From Neoceratodus forsteri (lineage: Eukaryota; Chordata; Ceratodontiformes; Ceratodontidae): 64,000 nucleotides of DNA. Made by a program: the position numbers and the translations under genes. Shown here in pieces: positions 44,548 to 54,052 of this stretch (position 1 is its first letter; every line of letters begins with the position of its first letter). The stretch lies in contig JADMNL010000028.1 in assembly GCA_016271365.2 (NCBI GenBank), forward strand, positions 58,546,001-58,610,000. Reading direction: 5' to 3'. The notes beneath the pieces were generated by a model. The model was given only the letters and a program-made list of their open reading frames with translations, was not told the DNA's origin and ran no database searches.

Positions 44548-45635
44548 GGGATCCGGTCAAAATAGCGCATGCAAAATCGCGCAAGTAATTTTGGCGCGGT
44601 CAAAATAGCGCTATGACATTAGCGCTTCTGACAGTATAATGCAAGACAAAACAGCGCATCACAGCAGATTTAATTGGGATTCAAACCCGTATCTGTATGC
44701 AGCGCAGTCTAAATACCGTCTTTCAGCATATTTCATGCATTTTAACTAGCGCTTCTGACAGCACACAGCAGCGTATATTACGATACCTCACCATGGTCAC
44801 CATGCTTTTTAACTAGCGCTTCTGACAGCACACAGCAGCGTATATTACGATACCTCACCATGGTCACCATGCATTTTAATTAGCGCTTCTGACAGCACAC
44901 AGCAGCGTATATTCACGATACCTCACCATGGTCACCATGCATTTTAACTAAGCGCTTCTGACAGCACACAGCAAGCGTATATTACGATACCTCACCATGG
45001 TCACCATGCATTTTAACTAAGCGCTTCTGACAGCATACAGCAGCGTATATTCGATACCTCACCATGGTCACCATGCATTTTAACTAGCGCTTCTGACAGC
45101 ACACAGCAGCGATATTATGATACCTCACCATGGTCACCATGCATTTTAACTAGCACTTCTGACAAAACAAAACAAGCCAAGACAAAACAGCAGTCTAAAT
45201 ACCATCTTTCAAGTGTGATTCAAACCCAGGTTTCCAATTGGGTCAGGGCTTCCAAACGCCTAATTAAGAATGACAAGAGAGTCTTAGTGTAAATATTCAG
45301 GTGGGTTCAAAATAAAGATATTTTTGCCTGTACCTGTGATGAGTTCTCACTAGTTTGTTGCTACGCTAGCTCGAAACAGGAAGTGTGTGTGTACAGGGGG
45401 AGTAACAATTTGTGACACATGTGCAGCAGCTATTGCGGTAGTAATGCACTTCCCCTAATACCAGTCCGGATTTGACATTACTCGAATGTGTAAAAGGTAA
45501 GATACCTTGCTTGCTGAAAGTTTTAGCGCTATATTAGAGGCGCGGTTATTGCAGCACACTATTATTGTTAAGCGCTAATTATGATGCGCTATAGTTGAAC
45601 GCGCGATTTTGCATGCGCGATTTTGACAGTGACCC
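44548..45635. mobile_element. 1.09-kb inverted-repeat element inside hAT2
   Basis: The ends share GCGCATGCAAAATCGCGC in inverted orientation (44565-44582 and 45601-45618), each preceded by GTCAAAAT and a GGG start. ATGCCCATA (44539-44547) and ATCCCCATA (45636-45644) flank it, a 9-bp duplication with one mismatch. It has no transposase. Most of the interior is a 67-bp tandem array (44748-45165). Termini rich in GCGC and AAAATCGCGC do not match the hAT2 or hAT1 ends. The superfamily is unknown to me; a 9-bp duplication would be compatible with Mutator-like or Merlin-like transposases. Confidence 0.8.
44748..45165 (+). repeat. 67-bp tandem array (~6 units)
   Basis: Unit starts at about 44748, 44815, 44882, 44951, 45020, 45086 and 45152 (spacing 66-70 bp). 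Each holds AGCGCTTCTGACAGCACACA, GCGTATATTACGATACC and the palindromic CCATGGTCACCATG. A partial older unit lies near 44621. Units are over 90 percent alike, so amplification is recent relative to the rest. Confidence 0.9.
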
Positions 45636-46143
45636 ATCCCCATAACTCCATCCCAGATTGGCATGTTTAAGAAAATACCCAGTCCCGCCCCCGAGCCCCA
45701 AGTTCCAACCTCTTCTGTAACCCCAGACCAATCACTGCTGCAGCAAAGGACATGGATATCTGGTGCCAGCCTACTTTCAACTGTAGCTTCTCCTGTCTCT
45801 TCCTGATTGCCAGTGCCACTGCATCCAGCCTCCTTCTCTGTGGACCTCCTCATGCCGTTCTCGCTCACACACCGCCGCGTTGCAGTGCTCACTCCAGGAG
45901 TCCTGATGCTGCTCATTCCGAGGTGCTTCTCAGTCGGCGCCTTGGCCAGCACAGTGTGACTTGGAAAAGAAAAAGTATTAGCTTGCAGTTTCAGCGCTGC
46001 CTTGTGGCACCTCATGGTAATGCAGCCATTTCAATCTGCCACAAGCTACATGCACTATGGTGCAAGCCAGGGAAAAAACTACATGCACCAGCCTGTTTCT
46101 ACTTGCACTGGGAACAGGCTGGGTATGCTAATTTCGACCCCTG

Positions 46144-46151
46144 CCTGGTAG
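46144..46151 (+). repeat. 8-bp target duplication, right (hAT2)
   Basis: Second copy of CCTGGTAG directly after the terminal CTG of hAT2. Confidence 0.95.
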
Positions 46152-46935
46152 GAGCAGTCGGAGAAGTGAGAGAGAGGGACATAGGTAGTACTAGAACCTG
46201 TGAAGTTCAAACGAAGAGATAGACAAAATGCGACAAATCTTCAGGGAATGTGGAGCAATGGAAATGCAGCAATGGGGAGAGCAGGAATTGGGAGACGACG
46301 AGGAAATGGCAGAGTGTGCAGGCGCAGTCAATAGTGGAGCGGCGGCGAAAGGAGAAAGAGAGAGGATCCGAAGAAGTGAGAGAGAGGGGAAGCAACGGAC
46401 CGGAACATGGAGTAACACAGACAAGATGCGGAAACAGATTGTACTGTAACAATTTCACTGTACACGGCACAGTCAACACCAATTATGCACCTGGAAACAG
46501 AGAAACAGAAGATTTCAGAGAGACCGGAGAAATGTGAGAACGAAAAGCAAGCGATGTCCTCAAACAGAGTGTGACTAGGGAAACGAGAAAAGCGGCACGA
46601 AGGTAATTGGCATCACAGTATGCAAATGAGATAATGACACAGACAAGAGTAGTACAAAACCAGCAGCATGCAGGTCAGCCTAGGAACAATATGTAAGAAA
46701 CGTCCGCTCAGAAATATAGCAAATGTATCTGAATCCTTAACAAAGACGCAATTGTACGTGGCGCCTGAAAAAAAAAAAAAAAAAAAAAACATCTGTATGT
46801 TACAGAAGGTCATTCAGAAATGGAAAAGTAACAGTAAAAAGCAGTGCAAAACTTCATTAGTGTGATTGTCTTTTCTATAGTATGCGCAGTAACAGAGTTG
46901 TAACATAGACACCATCCTGCACACCATGTTACAAG
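46152..46935. other. hAT1 upstream region, purine-rich
   Basis: Continuation of hAT1 after the hAT2 insertion. Purine-rich (AGAGAGAG-type) sequence at 46160-46420 and a poly-A run at 46768-46788. Short frames (46228-46537) follow purine bias only. No gene recognised. Confidence 0.45.
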
Positions 46936-47066
46936 CGCATTAATCCACTCTGAAGGTGGCATCTAATGGGGAGTTAATGCATGGTTGGTCATTGTAGGCA
47001 CTGGCATGGCCCCAACCATGCATTAACTCCCCATTAGATGCCACCTTCATCGTGGATTAATGCTTA
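46936..47066. mobile_element. Foldback element, ~130 bp
   Basis: Two arms of about 52 bp are inverted copies with only a few mismatches, around a loop of about 25 bp. The outer ends read GCATTAATCCAC and GTGGATTAATGC; the inner ends are GCATGGTTGG and CCAACCATGC. Non-coding MITE-like hairpin within the hAT1 upstream region. Confidence 0.75.
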
Positions 47067-47068
47067 CA

Positions 47069-47311
47069 TGTGACACAGACTGGATATTTGCTGTAGATTC
47101 TAGAGTCTAAAACATGACACTGACTGGATATGTGAGAATATATGTGACACAGACTGCCTATTTGTACAAGAATTTATATGTGACACCGACTGGACAGTGC
47201 ACAAGAATATATATAACACAGACTGGACGTTTGCACAAATATATGCGACACAGACTGGTTTGCATAAGAATATCTGTGACACTGACTGGATATTTGCACA
47301 AGAATACATGA
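47069..47311 (+). repeat. Minisatellite, ~38-bp units
   Basis: About six diverged units, each with TGTGACACAGACTGGAT, TTTGCACAAGAATAT or close variants. It lies immediately after the foldback element, which may have seeded it. Confidence 0.75.
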
Positions 47312-48980
47312 CAGACTCGGATGTCTTTTTGAATTGTGTGACTAATAAAGTTCTTTAATGAAGCAGTTGGGTCTCAGAGTTTTATTTCTTCATGCACACG
47401 CACACACACATTATGTGGCCAACAGATGTAATGGGGGTTACAGGACCGGTTAACATTGATAGGCTTCAGCACTTAGTACACTTTCATTTCTCCAAAAGGT
47501 TACACAACACAGCACGCTGCCAGTGTGTTTGTTTTCTGAACACACACATACACACACTGTACTGCAGCAGTATGTCACGCAACAGTCAGAGAACAGTTTA
47601 AAATAATTATTTTGCCTTGGCAAGTTGATTTATTTGTGTATCCCTCTCTCTGCTTGTCTGTTTCTTGATCACTTTTCTTTCTACTGATGTGCTTCTTCTT
47701 AATCACAACTTGTTGCTTCACTTAATCTTTAAGTGTATCTGCACACACACTTATTATCCCCCACCACGCCACACATCCCTTATTATTTATTCAATACTTC
47801 AGTAGTGGTCCCTTACATAGGAGCCAGGTTTGTGAAATATTTATTGGGGCCCAGGGGTCAGAGGTCAATGCACCCCAGCAGGAGTCTATGGGAACAGAGC
47901 CCACCGTGCGGTAAAACGTGGGTTTGGGGATTAAGTCCCTGGCCTCAGGCATGAGAAAAAAAATTGAAAATACTCCTTAAAAGCACAATCAACAATGGAT
48001 GTCAGGTGCGATGGACAACAGAAACACATCAGAACAGACAGTTACTTTAACAGAAATGAAAACACAATACAGGGCCAAAACATCCTCTCCCACTCAAAGA
48101 GCCAGTGGGGACAAAACAGGCAGACAGGCAACTATACATTTTTAATTAGTCAGCAGTAACTTTTTAAATAAGGTCGGGTGGAACTGTGCACGTGTGCTGT
48201 GCTGGCCTGCAAATCACAGTGAACTCTCCTGTACTGGGCCACAGCCCAAAATAAATACTACTGTATTCAGAAGCATGTAAGATGACCTATAACTGGCGAA
48301 TGTGTGCAGTATTGGACCACCCCAGGACTCTGCTATTAGCATAGCACTGAAATGATGCTGCTCTGGCCCCTTACAACACTGCACGCTCTGTGTCACAGCA
48401 GGCTGTTGGTTACCTTTGTTGTAGTTTGAGTTGCTGGGGGGGCTTCACTTCCCCATACCCCCAGGGTGTTGGGGGCAGAGCCCTCCAGCACAAATAAGCT
48501 GATAAAACCTCAGTTACAGTACACTGTACACTACATCGGACTATCATTTTTTTTATTTGCGTAGGGGGTTTTCCCCCCACACCCCTGCGTTAAAAAAAAA
48601 AGAGGTTTGGGGTGGGGACAGACGAAACCTAAATCAGCTTCTTTCATCATGCCTCTTAACACCTCAGAATTAAAATGTGCAGTGGCCTTGATGGTCAGAA
48701 ATCCAGGCGGGACCACAGAGTAGTTTCATTTGGCAATTCACCAGTACAAAGTGTAAACTAGCAAGATCCTCAGAATTAATGGCGATTGACAAAGTCGAAC
48801 TCGCTGATCACTACAGTGATTGGCAACATGACTGTTCCAGGAGAAATGCGGTTTGCCAAGACCCCGCCAGTGTGTGAGAGCTTGCAAGTCAACATCCCCT
48901 AAGTCATACAGTTGCTAGCACTGGTTGCGACTGACATACAGGAGGCGGGGGACAGTTGGTACTGGAGGCCCACCTGGAAA
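47312..48980. other. Unassigned sequence within hAT1
   Basis: No gene recognised. Small local features: CA-rich repeats at 47394-47412 and G/C-run hairpins at 48435-48475 and 48567-48600. Confidence 0.35.
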
Positions 48981-49724
48981 CATACCTCTCAACCTTTTGT
49001 CATTGGAATAAGGGACACGGACACTCAAAATGAGGGACAATGAGGGATACTGACCACCAGAATGAGGGACACATCCTCAAAATAGAGATAGAATACTGTG
49101 GAAACCACTGTTTTTTACATGTAACATATTTATTTTAACTTGCATCTTAAGAATAATGAATGTGTGCTGTAAATGAGAACTAAAGTGAATCTGCAAGTCA
49201 TGTTTCACAGTAGAAGCAGATTTTTAAATACTGGTTCAAATTCTGTTACTTTGTTCCATCTCTACATGATGTTTAGTTATGCTGGCCAGTGTGTGCGTCT
49301 CTGATTTACACACAGCTGGACAGGACCATTTTAGAAGTGTATGATCCCTTGTTCTGCTCTTCCATTGTTCAAACAATGTACTTAAGTTCTACTATAGCAC
49401 TCTGTGGCTGAAAAGTACATTAACTACATCGTACACAGTTCCAAATGGCCACTTACCACCAGAGAGTATAAATCAGAAATGCCCACTGTGGTTACTGATA
49501 AGCTTGTAAAGTTAAAAACAATAACAAAATTGGAATTAGTCCTTACAACAAGTTCTACTGGGAAAATTATCTGCAGATCCAGTGGCAGTCTCCTTTAATG
49601 TGTCAATTTACAGCACATTCTCTGTGATGGCAACACATTTTCTATGATGGATGGATGAGGGACAGGCAATTTTGAGGAGTAAAAGGAGGAACAGCCCTTG
49701 AATCAGGGACAGTTGAGAGGTATG
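48981..49724. mobile_element. Inverted-repeat MITE-like element, ~744 bp
   Basis: It begins CATACCTCTCAACCTTTT and ends, in reverse complement, CATACCTCTCAACTGTCCC, so the outer 13 bp are identical. Subterminal AGGGACA and ATGAGGGACA repeats occur inside both ends (49010-49070 and 49650-49710). It has no transposase frame. I could not define a target duplication, so the superfamily is open. Confidence 0.65.
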
Positions 49725-50650
49725 CCTTGAATTTCATAGGGTCCGAATGAGACTCAGGCTGTGGGCCCAGGGGCCAGGGCCTAACTGATCCAGGGAGCCT
49801 ACCTGGAAAATAAGTAGAGCCCCCGGAGAGCGCAGCACAGTCACGTCAGCATTCTACTGGTACTGCTGAATTATAATTTCTTCCAGAAACCCCTTTACAT
49901 TAGACAACAGATAATTTAAGCACATCTTTTCATGGTTTTAAGGTGGCAGGTACCCAACTGAGGGGACTCACAGTTTTGGAATTACATTACAGAGAACATT
50001 TTAGGACTCGGTACCTACAGCTCTGACATGAGCTCACAACATCAGTGCCATGGACTTGTAATGGAAGACAGTGGATGCGGGAAGCCAAGTTTAAAGGTAA
50101 GACCCTCAGCCCCCTTCCCCAAAGCACATGAAGTATACTTCCAACACTGGGACAGCTCCCGATTATGCCCACCAGAATCCTCATATATCCCTCCTAGCTG
50201 ATTATCAGAAATACAATGCTGGACCCATTCAGTTCAGTGTCTGTTCTTTAATTTTGGTGATTCTGCAGAACTGCAATGATGCCAAACAAATCAGGGAGTC
50301 TCCCTCCCAATGAGGAGACTTTGAAAGTATGGTCACTGGATCGGACCTCTGAACCTGCCTGTGCCACGAGTCACAGATATATCATGACTTCACACCTCTT
50401 ACCATACATTTGGAGCGATATCCCTGGATGCCCATTCAGATAGCATTACTTTCTATGAAACAGTGCAAGGCAGTACAGAGCATTGCTGTTTGCTGGCCCA
50501 CAATTCGCTGACATCTCTGACCACTACCTCCAGCAGTCAGTACCAGTGGATATCTGTTCTCTCTCTGCATATATCTTTGAGGAGAAAGTGGAGAGCGACA
50601 GCATGATTAACGAAGATGTCTGCCTATCAGCACCTCTAAGTATGTCTCTA
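49725..50650. other. Unassigned sequence within hAT1
   Basis: No gene or element recognised. Opposing short frames (49987-50184 minus, 50128-50313 plus) have no known domain. Confidence 0.35.
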
Positions 50651-50928
50651 TGGAATTGTCTCAGGATCTCAAAAGCATATAGAAAGACACATGGGTGCTT
50701 TAATCTGGCTCTTCTTAATTACGAAAAGTTTTAAGGAGCAATATGTATCCAACAGAAAGATAAAAGGGGATGTTGGCTGTGTGCACATGATGTGGATACA
50801 TCCCCTTTATTCCACCTTCAACAGTCTGTTGGATGCATTGCTCCATTGTAAAAGTTGACATCATTAAGAAGAGCCAGATTAAAGCACTATCTCTTTCTGC
50901 TTTTGACATCCTTAAAAACAATTCCAGC
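50651..50928. mobile_element. Long palindromic MITE-like element, ~278 bp
   Basis: The arms extend over about 125 bp on each side. Matched blocks from outside in: GGAATTGT/ACAATTCC, TCAAAAGCA/TGCTTTTGA, GTGCTTTAATCTGGCTCTTC and its complement, GGAGCAAT/ATTGCTCC, ATCCAACAGA/TCTGTTGGAT and AAAGGGGATGT-like centres. Nearly all of it can form one hairpin. No coding frame. Confidence 0.75.
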
Positions 50929-51149
50929 GGGGCACATCATTTTAAGGTTACAAGGTGAAGTTTAAAGCTGGTCTAGTGTGGCAGTGGCCTTCCCAGCCAG
51001 CCTCAGGCCTGGGAACTCCGAACAACCTTTGCCTCTCAGTCAGGTCAGCTCTCTCTCCCCCCTCCTCCGGCCACTAGGGCTCCTCTGCATGGCTTCAAGG
51101 ATGCGTGGTCCCTTCCTGCTGCATCCCATAAGTGATAAATGACAATGAG

Positions 51150-51450
51150 GAGCAAGTAGGTGTATCACTGGGAGAGGGACTGAGTGGGTAGATGGATGAG
51201 TGAGTAAGCATGGTGGAACTGAGTGAGCAGAAACTAAGTGGAGCATGTAAGTGATTTTGAAAGCACTGGGTGGGTGGGTCAGTGTGTGAGTAGATGACTG
51301 ACTGGGACAGTGGGGGGATGGAGGGATAAGTGAGTGAAAACACTGACTGAGTAAGTTATACCACTGGGTGGGCGAATGAGAGCACAGGCTGTGACTGAAT
51401 GGTAAACAACAGCATTGGGTGGGTGTGTTGGTGAATGGGGAGCTCTGAAT
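51150..51450. repeat. Degenerate GTGAG/GGGTG-rich minisatellite
   Basis: Repeated GAGTGAGT, CACTGGGTGGG and GATGGATGAG variants at irregular spacing (about 45-70 bp). The opposite strand gives proline/serine-rich open frames that only reflect the repeat. Confidence 0.55.
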
Positions 51451-54035
51451 GGGCAACAGTGACTCCAAACCACGTCCAGGACTACACACAATGCCCTCTG
51501 ACAGGAATATCCACTACCCCGGAAGATGATAGACATGGAGGTTCTTTTAAGCACCCAGTACCAACTACACATTTAACATCTACCCATTGATATAATGTGG
51601 TCTGTCCATCAAGGAGGTAGTGTACTGGAGTATGGATTTAAGACACAAAACAACCCTGCCCTTCTCACACGCTCACTTCAGGCAGTGCACCACCACCAAG
51701 AAACCGGCCGGGATTGCCAGCTCCAGCACAGAGCCAGAGCCAGAGTCATCCCACAGGTGAGTCTTAGTGACGCACACCAGTTCTGCCAATGAATCCATAA
51801 TAAAATCCCAAGTAACCCCATTTAAAGAGCTACCAGGACCTACAAATAGAAGCCAGAATACTACAATAATTTTTAAAAGTAGTGAGTTCCAATTTTTTTT
51901 TTTAATTCCTGAATTATTTTTTTCCGTTTTGTTCATTAGAGTGTTCTGTCTGGTAGCATTAGGTGTGATGTAAAGATCACTGCTTTCCCTGGCAGAAGAC
52001 ATATCTAGTTGACACAACACCAGCATCCAGGTGGCCCAGTTACCAACCCATAGCAGTGACACTCACCTGTTGTCTGCAGCCAGTCTGAGACTAGACTGCT
52101 GTTGCTGGCTCTCACTGAGCCCCAGCTTGCCCTGCTGCTGCTCTCTCTCTCTCTCCCACCCCCCTTCTCTTCACTCCCGGTCCCGGAGTCGGACTTCCAC
52201 TTCTCCCACCTGACCCACACCGATGCACCACGACTTGCGAGCCGCCCAGGTGTGACTGTGACTCCAAATCTGGCTGCAGGGTAGGCCCACCGAATGATTG
52301 GAAGCTCAAGCACCCCCTGCTGCCTCTTAGCAAAAAGGTTGCTGGAGCCTGTGCTGCTGCCTTTTGTTTTGAGCCTCACTGGCACCCGTCGCATGTGTGA
52401 CTGTGACTCACTCAGTCACTCCCAGTCCCTCCCGACTCCAGTCCTTGACTCCTCAGTCATGACTCCCGAGTGTGTCAAGACGACTACTAGTCCCGTTCCT
52501 CCTCCTCCTCCTCGTTGAACTCGACTCATCCCCTCCCTCTCTCTTTCTCTCTCGCCGCCTCGCTTCACACCCGCACGCATATGGCACCAATAAATCCTCC
52601 CAGTGGCCAATCACAGGCGGCAACGCTGGCTAATGAAAAATGCTGCCACCAACCAGAAGCAGACAGACTGTAGCAGTCATACGATGGGGGAGGGGGGTGT
52701 TCAAACAAACCTAAACCTCCTTGGCGCAAATGTTTAAATAATGCCCATTGCCAGCAAGCCCACTGCGGCACCAGCAAATGAAATGGCGGGGGCGGGGGAC
52801 AAGCGAATCATGCTGCCGCGGGTCACAGGCAGCACCACAGGGCAGACGACACATGCACAAGCAATTTAAAGGGGCCAAGGGGGAAAAAAGCAGCAGCATA
52901 GCAAAATATTGCTGGAGCTCAGCCCAGCTCAATAAATATTGATGGGGCACATGCTCCACGGGCCTATACAACCCGGAGCCTATGGTTCCATGTAGTAGGT
53001 ACTATGTCTTAATACCCCATAAGCCTTTATATTTTGTTTTAATATCTTTTTCAACCTTATTCAGTACTGCAGTAAATATGCCCAATTCAACACTGCTTTT
53101 CAATCCAAGAACTTCTTTTTAATCTCCTCTTGTCTGCCCTTGTCTACATTTTATTGTTTCCCTGTCTGTTTTTTTCACTAGCTTCTATATCTGTACTGTA
53201 AAGCACTGTGCCTTTAGTTCCCCTGCTTCTTTTAACTCCATACACATTCAGTTTATACTTCCAAATGTTTTTTTTTTGTCTCCTGCTATTCCCCCATCAA
53301 ACTGCACCGAACGCTCTTATTTCATTAACCTGTCAGCTTTTTATCTGTAGTACTGAGCAAACAAAGCTCAAAAAATTCAATTTTCCCTGTCTCCATTTTT
53401 TTTTTAAATATACGTCACACTGCTTGCACTCGAACTTTCAGCTCTGTCTCCTGTTTTTTTTTTTTTCCCCAAGTTCCCCCGTTTATCTCTTGTCTTCTCA
53501 CCTTCTCTGGCACCCTCCCTACCTACCCACAACCTAAACATGCCAGCAAAATAATTATTCCAGCAAGACCGGCGATCGCCGAGGAGGCTACAGAAAAGCA
53601 CCCGCTCCCTTTCACCACCGTCGCCCAAGTGACTTGCTTCACAGCGAGAGCCCGTCCACAGAAACGCCACTGATTGGCCGGAGACATGTCTACCTAATCT
53701 CCCCAATCAGACACAGTCTCCTCCGCTCCAACAATTAAGTCATGTGGTTTTCTTTGGCTCAGTAATGCAGTCAGATGGTTGCCAGTGACCCGAGCATGCA
53801 CATTAGAGAATTACTGCGCTCCCGAAAGTCACCGACAGGGTACTGCTGCTCCTTGTAGTTTTGCGGCCACTCTCTCAGTAGTTCTTATGTCCGTGGCAAG
53901 AAAGTGGCGAAAGTAGGCTGCAGGCTGGTTCCTTTTGCCTCCGTGGCACGGCAGGGATATAAAACCTTAGCCACAGGGCTTGTGGCTTCACCACTGGCGA
54001 CATGGCGAGCGGCCAGCGGGAACGTAGAGGCCTGT
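51451..54035. other. hAT1 terminal upstream region
   Basis: No gene recognised. It holds a CT-rich tract (52139-52220 and 52520-52560), two ATTGG/CCAAT-type motifs (52610, 53670) and an AGCCAC-containing terminus (53967-53988). On the minus strand this would be the transposon promoter end for the hAT1 transposase; that is inference. Confidence 0.4.
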
Positions 54036-54043
54036 CATTTCCC
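54036..54043 (+). repeat. 8-bp target duplication, right (hAT1)
   Basis: CATTTCCC, paired with CATTCCCC at 35244-35251. Confidence 0.8.
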
Positions 54044-54052
54044 ATCTCCTCC

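Larger units (their letters stand above)
39184..46143 (-). mobile_element. hAT2: 6.96-kb hAT transposon, ends intact
   Basis: The left end reads CAGGGATAGAAATTAAC; the right end in reverse complement reads CAGGGGTCGAAATTAGC. The CAGGG start and the 8-bp duplication CCTGGTAG are classical hAT features. Both subterminal regions hold repeated TGCACC and GTGCATGT motifs (39211-39275 and 46040-46105). The transposase occupies 39351-41901; the remaining 4.2 kb up to 46143 is non-coding, apart from a nested element at 44548-45635. It sits in the upstream region of hAT1 and is therefore younger than hAT1. Confidence 0.95.
35252..54035 (-). mobile_element. hAT1: 18.8-kb hAT insertion in CR1-2
   Basis: A DNA transposon interval inserted in a CR1 RT gene. 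The ends read (C)TAGG at the left and, in reverse complement, (A)CAGG at the right, in keeping with short hAT termini. Both ends carry an AGCCAC...GTGGCTAA palindrome (35269-35285 and 53967-53988), and the left end has more AGCCAC copies near 35303 and 35323. It holds a hAT transposase at 36339-38935. Without the nested hAT2 (39184-46143) it measures about 11.8 kb, of which about 8 kb lies upstream of the transposase and contains several smaller palindromes and minisatellites. Confidence 0.75.

Noticed and set aside
44748..45165. CRISPR-like array
   Set aside because: Direct tandem units without unique spacers, inside an inverted-repeat element in a vertebrate-type genome; it is a minisatellite.
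45575..46015. 146-codon minus-strand frame at the hAT2 right end
   Set aside because: Its C-terminus is made of the nested inverted-repeat element's terminal sequence, and no domain is visible.
51040..51572. Overlapping minus-strand open frames of about 150 and 97 codons
   Set aside because: They translate the degenerate GTGAG-type minisatellite and reflect only its repeat composition.
53950..53970. TATAAAA-like motif near the hAT1 right end
   Set aside because: It points outwards, away from the transposase, and no transcript start context is visible.
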